From JASJGK01 sp033791585 (lineage in GTDB: Bacteria > SAR324 > XYD2-FULL-50-16): a stretch of DNA of 18,141 nucleotides. Numbering within the stretch: position 1 is the stretch's first letter; each line of letters begins with the position of its first letter. Of this stretch, positions 8,885 to 15,555 are shown piece by piece. The notes beneath the pieces were generated by a model, which worked only from the letters and a program-made list of their open reading frames with translations, was not told the origin of the DNA and searched no databases. The stretch lies in NCBI GenBank assembly GCA_033791585.1, contig JASJGK010000264.1, positions 1-18,141 of the forward strand. The letters are read 5' to 3'. The position numbers and the translations under genes were made by a program.

Positions 8885-11800
8885 TTAAAGTTCTTCGTCA
8901 ACTTCCAAAAAGCCCTTATCTTGGATCAACTGGAAGTCTAAGCATAGTGACTTCAATTCGTTGATTAAGACGTTAAATGACTCAGGAATACTAGATTTTA
9001 CCTCGTGAGTTCCTTTAACAATCGATTCGTAGACCTTATTACGGCCTTGAATATCATCCGATTTCACAGTTAAAAGTTCACGTAAAGTGTAAGCTGCACC
9101 GTAGGCTTCCAAAGCCCAAACCTCCATCTCACCAAATCTCTGGCCACCAAACTGGGCTTTACCGCCAAGTGGTTGCTGAGTAACAAGGGAGTAGGGTCCA
9201 ATAGAACGAGCGTGTAGCTTATCGTCTACTAAGTGGTGTAGCTTAAGCATGTACAAGTAACCAACAGTTACAGGCTGCTCAAATCTTTCACCAGTACGTC
9301 CATCAGTTAGGACCATCTGGCCTGACTTGTTATAGTCTTCCATTTCCAATAAGCGAGTAATATCGGATTCATGAGCACCATCAAAAACAGGAGTGGCCAT
9401 GTGAACGCCCTTTCTCAGTTTTTTGGCAAACTCAATAACACCGTCGTCATCACAGGAATCAAGATAGTCACTTAAGAACTTAGTTCGGTAGATATCATTG
9501 ATCCTATCCTTTAGCTCTTTGACTGGGCTATGCTCTTCAATCATCTTGTTGATCTTATCGCCCAAGCCTTTGGCCGCAAGGCCTAGGTGAGTTTCAAGAA
9601 CCTGACCCACGTTCATACGTGAAGGTACACCAAGAGGATTAAGTACGATATCAACAGGGGTACCATCTTTGTCATAAGGCATTTCTTCAGGAGCAATGAT
9701 CCTAGAAATAACACCTTTGTTTCCGTGGCGGCCTGCCATTTTATCACCAACGCTCAAGCGTCGTTTCATAGCAACATAAACCTTAATAGAACGAATTACA
9801 CCAGGTTGCAGATCATCAGTCCGGAACTCTCTTTCGTTCTTAGACTCATAAACGTTATCTAGGAGTTCTAGCTGGCTAGCTGCATTCTTTAACATGCGGC
9901 TTGCTTTATCTTGCAACTTGGCATCTTCAAATTGAATTTCGCCCCATGCTTGATAAGGCACTTTGCTAAATGACTCTTCGTTTAATTCTTCACCTTTTGA
10001 GTAAAGTTTCTCATTTGTATGAGGGCTAAATAGGTCGTAACCTAATTTTTTACCAGCAATCAGAGGCAATAGACTCTTTTTGAGGTTGCCTTTTACAATT
10101 CGAACTTCATCAGAATAATCATCTTCAATGTTTGCACGAGTTGCTTCTTCAATTTCTAATGTACGGGTATCCTTTTCAACACCTCTACGGTTGAATACCT
10201 TCACATCAATCACAACACCTTCAATACCTTGCGCCACTCTAAGAGATGTATCTCTTACATCACCAGCCTTCTCACCGAAGATAGCACGTAGTAATTTTTC
10301 TTCTGGGTTCAACTGAGTTTCGCCCTTTGGTGTTGTTTTACCAACTAGGATATCACCAGGTTTAACATAAGAACCAATGGCGATGATTCCAGACTCATCC
10401 AAGTTGCGCAAAGCATGCTCAGAAACGTTTGGAATATCCTTAGAAATCATCTCCTTCCCAAGTTTTGTGTCTCGGGCAAGAACTTCTAACTCTTCAATGT
10501 GAACCGAGGTAAAGCGATCGTTGATAGCAACGTTCTGGTTCACCAAAATTGAATCTTCGTAGTTGTAACCATTCCAAGGCATAAATGCGATTCGGATGTT
10601 CTGGCCTAAAGCCAACTCACCACCTTCACAAGAACCACCATCAGCCAGAATCTGACCCTTAACAACTTTTTGACCGACTGCCACAACAGGGCGCTGGTTC
10701 ACACAGGTGTTTTGGTTACTTCTTCTGTACTTTCGTAAATGATAAATATCTACGTTAGGCTCAATTGCTGCTTCATCAGACTCTAAGTCAACTTCGGCTT
10801 CAATAACAATTCTTTCAGCATCTACACGGTCAATAACACCAGTACGTTTAGCCAAAATACAAGAACCTGAATCGTGAGCAACCTGATATTCCATACCTGT
10901 TCCAATGAATGGAGCTTCAGGGGAAACCACAGGTACAGCCTGACGTTGCATGTTTGAGCCCATCAAGGCTCGGTTTGCATCATCATGCTCCAAGAAAGGA
11001 ATCAAACTTGCTGCAATGGAAACCAGCTGCTTTGGACTCACGTCCATCAATTCAATTTCTTCTCGGCGAATGGTCTTGAAATCACTATTATAACGGGCCT
11101 GAATTACGTCTTTTACAAAACTTCCGTCTTCTGCAAGCAGGGCGTTAGCCTGGGCAATTTTATACTGGCCTTCGTCAATAGCTGAGAGGTAAATCACCTC
11201 ATTTAAAACTTTTCCGTCTTCTACTTTTCGGTAAGGAGTTTCGATAAATCCATACTCGTTAAGCTTTGCATAGGTCGCAACTGAAGAGATCAAACCAATG
11301 TTTGGTCCTTCTGGAGTTTCCACTGGGCAAATACGACCGTAGTGAGAGGTGTGAACATCACGAACCTCAAAGCCTGCTCTTTCTCGAGTCAAACCGCCTG
11401 GCCCAAGTGCAGATAATCTTCTCTTGTGAGTGATTTCTGAAAGAGGGTTGGTTTGATCCATAAATTGGCTCAACTGACTTGAACCAAAAAACTCGTTAAT
11501 TACAGCACTAACTGGTTTGGAGTTTACAATGTCGTGAAGCATCATGGTTTCTGTTTCTTGCAAACTCATGCGCTCTTTAACGGCTCTTTCCATTCGAACC
11601 AGACCAATTCTGATTTGATTTTCCAAAAGCTCACCAACAGATCGAACTCTTCTGTTTCCTAAGTGGTCAATATCATCAATGATACCGCCTGCACCGTCTT
11701 TAAGACGTAACAAGTATTCAACCACGGCCATGATGTCATCCTTAGTTAAGATCGTTTGATCTAGAGGGGCATCAAGGTGTAATTTCTTGTTGATCTTCAT

Positions 11801-13045
11801 TCTGCCGACGTTAGAAAAATCGTATCTATCGGGGTTGAAGAACATGTTATTAATTAAAGTCTTAGCAACTTCCAAAGTTGGGGGGTCGCCAGGCTTCATT
11901 TTTTTGTAGATCTCGATCAAGGCTTCATTTGTACCGTCAACCTTATCGCCAGCAAGAGTATCTCTTAAAGCAGAACCAATGGTTTTGTTACCAATGTATA
12001 ACAAGGTAACATCTACAATTTCTTCTTCGATCAATTGCTCCAACACACCTTCTGTAATAGGCTCATTGCTGGCTACGATCACTTCACCATCTTTACCTTT
12101 TACAGTTCGAAGGCTGTAACGGCCTAAGATATCTTCAAGGCTAGATGGAATTTCTTTCACATCAGCTTCTTTTAACTTTCTAACAGAAGCCTTTGAAATC
12201 TTTTTGCCTTCTTGAACCACAACCGTGCCATCAGCGCCTTTAATATCGCCAATTGCTCTTTGGTTTTGTGCAGCCTGTGGATTGAAGAATTTAGTAAAAC
12301 TTCTCTTTGCAGGATCCGCATCAAAGGCACCAGTCAAATTGATGGTTTCTGTGTAGTAGAAACGTTCTAGCAAATCTTCCGCACTGTATCCAAGTGCTTT
12401 CAAGAAAATAGTAGCTAAGAATTTTCGTCTACGGTCAATACGAACAAATAACAAATCTTTTGAATCAAATTCAAAATCAACCCAGCTTCCCCTTTGAGGA
12501 ATAATGCTGGCCATGTATAATAGCTTGCCTGAAGAGTGAACTTTCCCTTTATCGTGAGAAAAGAATACACCGCTAGACTTGTGCAACTGACTTACAATTA
12601 CGCGTTCAGTACCGTTGATAATAAAAGAACCCGTTTCGGTCATCAAAGGGAATTCACCTAGGTAAATTTCCTGTTCTTTAATATCGTGGATTCGTTTTTC
12701 ATTCGATTTTTCATCTTTTTCCCAGATAATCAAACGCAACAAAGTTCGAATGGGCGCAGCGTAAGTAACGCCACGAATTTTACATTCGTTCTCGTCGTAT
12801 TTAGGATCACCTAAACGGTAAGAAACATATTCTAGGGTACAAGAACCGCCAAAATCGGAAATAGGGAATACACTTCTAAAAACACCTTCTAATCCATGAG
12901 GATTACGGTTTTCAGGGGAGGTATCCTTTTGCAAAAACCAAGCGTATGAATTCTTTTGGATTTGCAATAATGAAGGGGGCTCTAGGACTGACTGGATTTT
13001 TCCAAAGTCAACTCTATGTCTTTGTGTATGTGGAAACTGCAGCAT
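8885..13045 (-). CDS. rpoB: RNA polymerase subunit beta
   Basis: The 1386-residue beta subunit forms the RNA polymerase core with beta' and binds rifamycins. It begins MLQFPHTQRHRVDFGKIQ, with RIDRRRKFLAT near residue 203. The rifampicin region GSSQLSQFMDQTNPLSEITH starts at residue 521. The residues matching E. coli D516, H526, R529, S531 and L533 are D530, H540, R543, S545 and L547, all the sensitive types; N518 is Thr here. Downstream are EGPNIGLI, SVGDKMAGRHGNKGVIS and the C-terminal QPLGGKAQFGGQRFGEMEVW. In the normally invariant RSPGVFF loop this protein has KSSGVFF (Ser158 for Pro). The ATG has only a weak upstream GAG as Shine-Dalgarno. Unusually, no ribosomal protein gene precedes it; a promoter and long leader do. 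rpoC follows after 32 nt. Confidence 0.97.
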   Translation of the reverse strand: MLQFPHTQRHRVDFGKIQSVLEPPSLLQIQKNSYAWFLQKDTSPENRNPHGLEGVFRSVFPISDFGGSCTLEYVSYRLGDPKYDENECKIRGVTYAAPIRTLLRLIIWEKDEKSNEKRIHDIKEQEIYLGEFPLMTETGSFIINGTERVIVSQLHKSSGVFFSHDKGKVHSSGKLLYMASIIPQRGSWVDFEFDSKDLLFVRIDRRRKFLATIFLKALGYSAEDLLERFYYTETINLTGAFDADPAKRSFTKFFNPQAAQNQRAIGDIKGADGTVVVQEGKKISKASVRKLKEADVKEIPSSLEDILGRYSLRTVKGKDGEVIVASNEPITEGVLEQLIEEEIVDVTLLYIGNKTIGSALRDTLAGDKVDGTNEALIEIYKKMKPGDPPTLEVAKTLINNMFFNPDRYDFSNVGRMKINKKLHLDAPLDQTILTKDDIMAVVEYLLRLKDGAGGIIDDIDHLGNRRVRSVGELLENQIRIGLVRMERAVKERMSLQETETMMLHDIVNSKPVSAVINEFFGSSQLSQFMDQTNPLSEITHKRRLSALGPGGLTRERAGFEVRDVHTSHYGRICPVETPEGPNIGLISSVATYAKLNEYGFIETPYRKVEDGKVLNEVIYLSAIDEGQYKIAQANALLAEDGSFVKDVIQARYNSDFKTIRREEIELMDVSPKQLVSIAASLIPFLEHDDANRALMGSNMQRQAVPVVSPEAPFIGTGMEYQVAHDSGSCILAKRTGVIDRVDAERIVIEAEVDLESDEAAIEPNVDIYHLRKYRRSNQNTCVNQRPVVAVGQKVVKGQILADGGSCEGGELALGQNIRIAFMPWNGYNYEDSILVNQNVAINDRFTSVHIEELEVLARDTKLGKEMISKDIPNVSEHALRNLDESGIIAIGSYVKPGDILVGKTTPKGETQLNPEEKLLRAIFGEKAGDVRDTSLRVAQGIEGVVIDVKVFNRRGVEKDTRTLEIEEATRANIEDDYSDEVRIVKGNLKKSLLPLIAGKKLGYDLFSPHTNEKLYSKGEELNEESFSKVPYQAWGEIQFEDAKLQDKASRMLKNAASQLELLDNVYESKNEREFRTDDLQPGVIRSIKVYVAMKRRLSVGDKMAGRHGNKGVISRIIAPEEMPYDKDGTPVDIVLNPLGVPSRMNVGQVLETHLGLAAKGLGDKINKMIEEHSPVKELKDRINDIYRTKFLSDYLDSCDDDGVIEFAKKLRKGVHMATPVFDGAHESDITRLLEMEDYNKSGQMVLTDGRTGERFEQPVTVGYLYMLKLHHLVDDKLHARSIGPYSLVTQQPLGGKAQFGGQRFGEMEVWALEAYGAAYTLRELLTVKSDDIQGRNKVYESIVKGTHEVKSSIPESFNVLINELKSLCLDFQLIQDKGFLEVDEEL

Positions 13046-13166
13046 GCTCGACTCAGTAGGGGTTTGCGTTCGCTCGACAAAAATATCTGATCGTCTTTAA
13101 AAACAAAAACGGAAAAATATCTAACTCTTCAGCCTCATAGACTCTACCTCTGCAAACAAAGCGATG

Positions 13167-13182
13167 AACCTTGTACAGGGTT
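13167..13182 (-). repeat. Imperfect GTAC-centred palindrome in rpoB leader
   Basis: The minus strand reads AACCCTGTACAAGGTT. Seven of eight position pairs are complementary around the central GTAC, with one C/A mismatch. It could be a protein-binding site or a weak RNA stem. Function is unknown. Confidence 0.4.
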
Positions 13183-13215
13183 GAGTTAGATGACAAAGCA
13201 ACGTTTAAGTTGCTA

Positions 13216-13243
13216 TAAAAATGGGAGGGACTTTCCATTTTTA
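13216..13243 (-). repeat. Hairpin in rpoB leader
   Basis: The minus strand holds TAAAAATGG, a 10-nt loop AAAGTCCCTC, and CCATTTTTA, forming a 9-bp stem. The T-rich right arm could make it a weak attenuator or processing site, but the stem has only two G-C pairs, so intrinsic termination would be inefficient. It begins about 30 nt into the inferred transcript. Confidence 0.5.
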
Positions 13244-13261
13244 GACATTCAGATAGAAACG

Positions 13262-13275
13262 TATTTCTTGAAATA
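13262..13275 (-). repeat. Perfect inverted repeat at the rpoB transcription start
   Basis: TATTTC-AA-GAAATA is a perfect 6+2+6 inverted repeat lying just downstream of the inferred start site. Its position suits an operator or an RNA 5' end structure. No binding protein can be assigned. Confidence 0.45.
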
Positions 13276-13282
13276 AACTTTA

Positions 13283-13312
13283 ATTATTAACCCTTGACTT
13301 ATTACTTGTCAA
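13283..13312 (-). promoter_or_regulatory. Sigma70-like promoter of rpoB
   Basis: A perfect -35 box TTGACA (13312-13307) is followed by an 18-bp spacer and -10 box AATAAT (13288-13283, 5 of 6 consensus). Transcription should start near 13276. It lies between the preceding weak terminator and rpoB, and is the best promoter in the gap. A CTTGAC/GTCAAG dyad overlaps it. Confidence 0.72.
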
Positions 13313-13313
13313 G
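13293..13313 (-). promoter_or_regulatory. Possible operator overlapping the rpoB -35 box
   Basis: CTTGAC, nine bases AAGTAATAA, then GTCAAG form a perfect 6-bp-arm inverted repeat covering the -35 box and most of the spacer. A third copy of CTTGAC lies at 13365-13370. A repressor or activator site is plausible but unproven, since one arm is partly the -35 consensus itself. Confidence 0.4.
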
Positions 13314-13389
13314 AGAAATTCCAGTTGGGCAGGATATTTGCAAAATCCCCCGACAGGTTTCCCAGTCAAGGAGATAGCAAATATTTCTC

Positions 13390-13410
13390 AAAAAACTTAG
13401 ATAGTTTTTT
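13390..13410 (-). terminator. Weak AT-rich terminator-like hairpin after the small ACSVC gene
   Basis: AAAAAACT, loop ATCTA, AGTTTTTT form an 8-bp stem whose right arm is itself the T tract. It touches the stop codon of the upstream gene and is followed by GAGAAATATTTGC. Low G+C content makes it a weak terminator on either strand. Confidence 0.4.
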
Positions 13411-13628
13411 TAATTTTTTTCAGCATCTGCTGCTGCTTTTAGGTTTTTTTTATGGCCACGATAAATGTAATAGCCAATCGACCCTAAAAGAGCTGGAGGT
13501 AACGCAATCAACAAGACTGTTGTTGCGTAAAAAGCTTCCATAAACCCCTCACGCCCTGTAAAACAAACAGAGCAAGCCATTAGGGCTTGGGGCATAAGCA
13601 GCATTATTGTAGTGATTAGAATCTTCAT
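13410..13628 (-). CDS. Small membrane protein with ACSVC motif, oxidase-linked, function unknown
   Basis: I do not recognise a named family. The 72-residue protein starts at ATG 13628, one base after the stop of the upstream subunit III-like gene; the frame could extend 15 codons upstream, but that would overlap the neighbour and lacks any advantage. It begins MKILITTIMLLMPQALMACS, a basic residue plus hydrophobic segment ending in LMAC, which could be a signal sequence or a loose lipobox with Cys19. Cys19 and Cys22 form a CSVC pair. A second hydrophobic segment spans about residues 30-52, followed by a basic, Lys- and Ala-rich tail. The topology would put the cysteine pair outside the cytoplasmic membrane. 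Because it is coupled to a cytochrome oxidase gene, a role in oxidase assembly, copper or thiol chemistry is possible but is inference. Confidence 0.6.
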   Translation of the reverse strand: MKILITTIMLLMPQALMACSVCFTGREGFMEAFYATTVLLIALPPALLGSIGYYIYRGHKKNLKAAADAEKN

Positions 13629-13629
13629 G

Positions 13630-14211
13630 CTAAAGCAGGTAAACGGTTGTGTATAAAACAGGCCATAATCCAACTACGAAAAGCCAAAAAATCTTTACAG
13701 TAGTCAAACTAGCTTGAACTGATTCCTTCTCTACGGTATCAAACTTCGGGTACAACCAAACTAGGCAGACCAGAGCCGCTACAGCGTGAAAAGCATGAGT
13801 ACCAATGATTAGATAGAATAGACCGCCGTAGTTACTAGAAGTCATTGTCAGTCCAAAGTTAATCAAACCAACCCACTCGTAACCTTGAAAAATCACAAAA
13901 AAGGCACCTGCTGCTAAGGATAAGATATAAGTCTTTTTGTAACCAGCTTTGTCCATAGCAAACTGCTTACCTGCGAGTATCAAGAGGAACCCACTAGCAA
14001 AGAGCACCAAACTATTAAAGGCGGTGGCTGTTACTGGCAAGCGTGGCTGCCCCCAAGGAGGCCACACAGGTACGCCTGCTCGTAAAATCATGTAGGCACT
14101 AACTAATGCTGCAAAGAACATCACTTCAGATGCTACAAAAAACAACATACCAACAACGCCATTAGGAATGGCCGGTTTGCGTGGATTTATTTTTAAACCT
14201 TCTGAACTCAT
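13630..14211 (-). CDS. Second cytochrome c oxidase subunit III-like protein
   Basis: This 193-residue protein with about five membrane helices belongs to the subunit III superfamily. It shows GMLFFVASEVMFFAALVSAY (Glu29 matching the ASE of CoxC), FQGYEW (Glu112) and FYLIIGTHAFHAVAALV (His139, His142). The C-terminal signature differs from a typical subunit III: FWLFVVGLWPVLY replaces the WHFVDLVW pattern seen in the coxC of this same window, so the conserved His and Asp are lost. AAGGA lies a few bases before its ATG, and a separate promoter precedes it, after the coxBAC terminator. It is likely a paralogous accessory or alternative subunit III. The next gene starts 1 nt after its TAG stop, implying translational coupling. 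Confidence 0.85.
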   Translation of the reverse strand: MSSEGLKINPRKPAIPNGVVGMLFFVASEVMFFAALVSAYMILRAGVPVWPPWGQPRLPVTATAFNSLVLFASGFLLILAGKQFAMDKAGYKKTYILSLAAGAFFVIFQGYEWVGLINFGLTMTSSNYGGLFYLIIGTHAFHAVAALVCLVWLYPKFDTVEKESVQASLTTVKIFWLFVVGLWPVLYTTVYLL

Positions 14212-14240
14212 CTTTTCCTTTATTCGGACCGTAAAAGCTT

Positions 14241-14269
14241 ATTTAATCGGTTTTATTACCTGAAGTCAA
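14241..14269 (-). promoter_or_regulatory. Promoter of the second subunit III unit
   Basis: The -35 box TTGACT (14269-14264), a 17-bp spacer and -10 box TTAAAT (14246-14241) match 5 of 6 and 4 of 6 sigma70 consensus positions. The inferred start near 14234 gives a leader of about 23 nt. It follows the strong terminator at 14354-14398, which explains why this gene pair needs its own promoter. Confidence 0.6.
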
Positions 14270-14300
14270 CTATCTAAAAAAGTGGCAAAAGAATCAGTAG

Positions 14301-14325
14301 TTTGACCTACCAAGAATTTGACCTA
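14301..14325 (-). repeat. Direct repeat TAGGTCAAA x2 upstream of promoter
   Basis: TAGGTCAAA occurs at 14325-14317 and 14309-14301, with a 16-bp period. Both copies lie upstream of the -35 box at 14269, roughly -67 to -91 from the inferred start, a place where activators often bind. The period is not a whole number of helical turns. The binding protein is unknown. Confidence 0.45.
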
Positions 14326-14353
14326 TCAAAAATTTAATTAAAAAACTGAGAGC

Positions 14354-14398
14354 AAAAAAAAAGGCCTAGCACTCAATTGAGTACTAGGCCTTTTAAAG
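14354..14398 (-). terminator. Strong rho-independent terminator of the coxBAC-subunit IV operon
   Basis: On the minus strand AAAAGGCCTAG T ACTCAA pairs with TTGAGT G CTAGGCCTTTT. This is an 18-bp stem (14359-14394) including one U-G wobble, closed at AATT, followed by a run of nine T (14362-14354). It stands about 40 nt after the subunit IV stop. A smaller CTAGC/GCTAG stem lies just upstream at 14406-14421. Confidence 0.92.
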
Positions 14399-14439
14399 GT
14401 CGATGCTAGCGGTAAAGCTAGACACTGGCTCTCAGTCTT

Positions 14440-14889
14440 CTAGAAGCGCTGAGGGGTACAATCAGGTGACCCAGGAAGAAGTAGATGCGATGCACCAGCT
14501 CCGTGAGTCAAATGGTCGATAATACCAGGATGATGCTCATCAGCAATCTTAGCTTCAGCTAAGATCCTTGCTTTGTTAGCATCATTGTAACCATTACAAT
14601 GAACCCAATTAGTTCCAGAAGTATTCTGGATATCAGGAGCAAGTCCCGCATAAAAGGCACCTAAGAATAGGATTGCTCCAATCAAAAGTAACCAAATATA
14701 GCGTTTCTCAATATTCAAGTGTAAGAAGTAAGCCGCAACCATTAAGGCTTTGACTACTGCAACACCAAAAGCTGTGATTAAAGTTAACCACATAATTTCT
14801 AAAGAAGGACCAATAACACTAATAGCAAATAGCACCATTAGGCCTGCCCAGATTTTTACATAATAGCCGTAGCCATGATCTGCTGACAT
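14440..14889 (-). CDS. Cytochrome c oxidase subunit IV (prokaryotic type)
   Basis: The 149-residue protein has three membrane helices (about residues 9-30, 33-55 and 63-85). The pattern YVKIWAGLMVLFAISVIGPS, then AFGVAVVKALMVAAYFLHL, is typical of the small bacterial subunit IV (CyoD/COX4-like family), which aids assembly and stability of the oxidase. Beyond the helices is a soluble tail of about 60 residues, rich in His and Asp, with two cysteines (WVHCNGYND and SPDCTPQRF). This tail is longer than in the minimal family members and has no assigned role. AGGAG lies 5 nt before the ATG and overlaps the coxC stop codon. The gap from coxC is 8 nt, so the two are translated together. Confidence 0.85.
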   Translation of the reverse strand: MSADHGYGYYVKIWAGLMVLFAISVIGPSLEIMWLTLITAFGVAVVKALMVAAYFLHLNIEKRYIWLLLIGAILFLGAFYAGLAPDIQNTSGTNWVHCNGYNDANKARILAEAKIADEHHPGIIDHLTHGAGASHLLLPGSPDCTPQRF

Positions 14890-14897
14890 AGTATCTC

Positions 14898-15479
14898 CTA
14901 TTTAGCGATGTACATTAGTGGGAACAAGAAGATCCATACTAAATCCACAAAGTGCCAGTAAATACCGCAGAATTCAACTCTTTGGAGTTGCTTTCCTTTA
15001 GCGACATCTAATGAACAAATGTAAATAGCAGTCATTCCTGCGATTACGTGACCAGCGTGGATACCCGTTGCGGTGTAATAAAACGACCAGAATGGGTTCG
15101 ACTGGATAACATATCCGTGAGTGATCTCTGTTGTATACTCGTAAGCCTTCACACAAAGGAAGATCAAACCACAACCAACAGTAAGCATCATGTACTTAAC
15201 AGCAGTTTTGGTGTCTTTCTTCACATCAGCTGCGTGGTGAGCCATTACGATAAACAAAGAACTAGTTAAAAGTACGAAGGTATTGGTAGCGCCTGCATAC
15301 ACGTTAGTGTGTGCAGCTTCCATACCCCAGTAAGCGTTGTGCATTCGGTATAATAAATAGCAAACAACAAGTCCGCCAAAAATCATAAATTCGCTAGCAA
15401 GTAACATCCACATAGCCAAACGGCCAGTTGGGATCCCTGTTACGCTACGTCCGGTTGCGATAGGTGCCTGAAAAGACAT
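14898..15479 (-). CDS. coxC: Cytochrome c oxidase subunit III
   Basis: This 193-residue subunit III has five predicted helices, the short bacterial form lacking the first two helices of longer homologues. It stabilises the catalytic core of the oxidase and its proton uptake. Typical signatures are LAMWMLLASEFMIFGGLV (Glu30), KAYEYTTEI (Glu114), TGIHAGHVIAGM (His141, His144) and the terminal GIYWHFVDLVWIFLFP. CGGAG lies 6 nt before the ATG. It follows coxA by 76 nt containing a hairpin, and precedes subunit IV by 8 nt. Compared with the second subunit III-like gene downstream, this one keeps the WHFVD motif and is therefore the canonical copy. Confidence 0.94.
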   Translation of the reverse strand: MSFQAPIATGRSVTGIPTGRLAMWMLLASEFMIFGGLVVCYLLYRMHNAYWGMEAAHTNVYAGATNTFVLLTSSLFIVMAHHAADVKKDTKTAVKYMMLTVGCGLIFLCVKAYEYTTEITHGYVIQSNPFWSFYYTATGIHAGHVIAGMTAIYICSLDVAKGKQLQRVEFCGIYWHFVDLVWIFLFPLMYIAK

Positions 15480-15512
15480 AAGTTTCTCCGATTTCTCTAT
15501 AGTTTCGGTTAA

Positions 15513-15539
15513 GGGCAGAGGGGTTAAAACCTACTGCCC
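15513..15539 (-). repeat. Intercistronic hairpin between coxA and coxC
   Basis: GGGCAG (15539-15534) pairs with CTGCCC (15518-15513), and an inner GGTT-TT-AACC stem sits between them with a small internal loop. There is no T run, so it is unlikely to be a terminator. It may protect the coxA 3' end or mark a processing site. Confidence 0.55.
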
Positions 15540-15555
15540 AATTTTCTATACTGCC

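Larger units (their letters stand above)
13046..13276 (-). promoter_or_regulatory. Long 5' leader of rpoB
   Basis: About 230 nt separate the inferred transcription start from the rpoB ATG. The stretch contains a 9-bp stem with a 10-nt loop (13216-13243), an imperfect GTAC-centred palindrome (13167-13182), and a weak 61-codon frame (13053-13238). That frame ends 7 nt before rpoB and has no Shine-Dalgarno site. I recognise no known riboswitch or ribosomal protein binding site. A role in autoregulation or attenuation is inference. Confidence 0.5.

Noticed and set aside
13365..13370. The upstream CTTGAC copy as a second rpoB -35 box
   Set aside because: At 17 or 18 bp spacing the downstream hexamers are ATTTTG and TTTTGC, which match the -10 consensus poorly.
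13325..13543. 72-codon plus-strand frame crossing the rpoB promoter and the small membrane gene
   Set aside because: It overlaps a better-supported gene and promoter on the other strand, and its low-complexity Phe/Leu-rich sequence looks like chance.
13628..13673. Upstream extension of the ACSVC protein to an earlier Met
   Set aside because: The extension overlaps the end of the subunit III-like gene and adds residues ahead of a good signal-like N-terminus, so the Met at 13628 is preferred.
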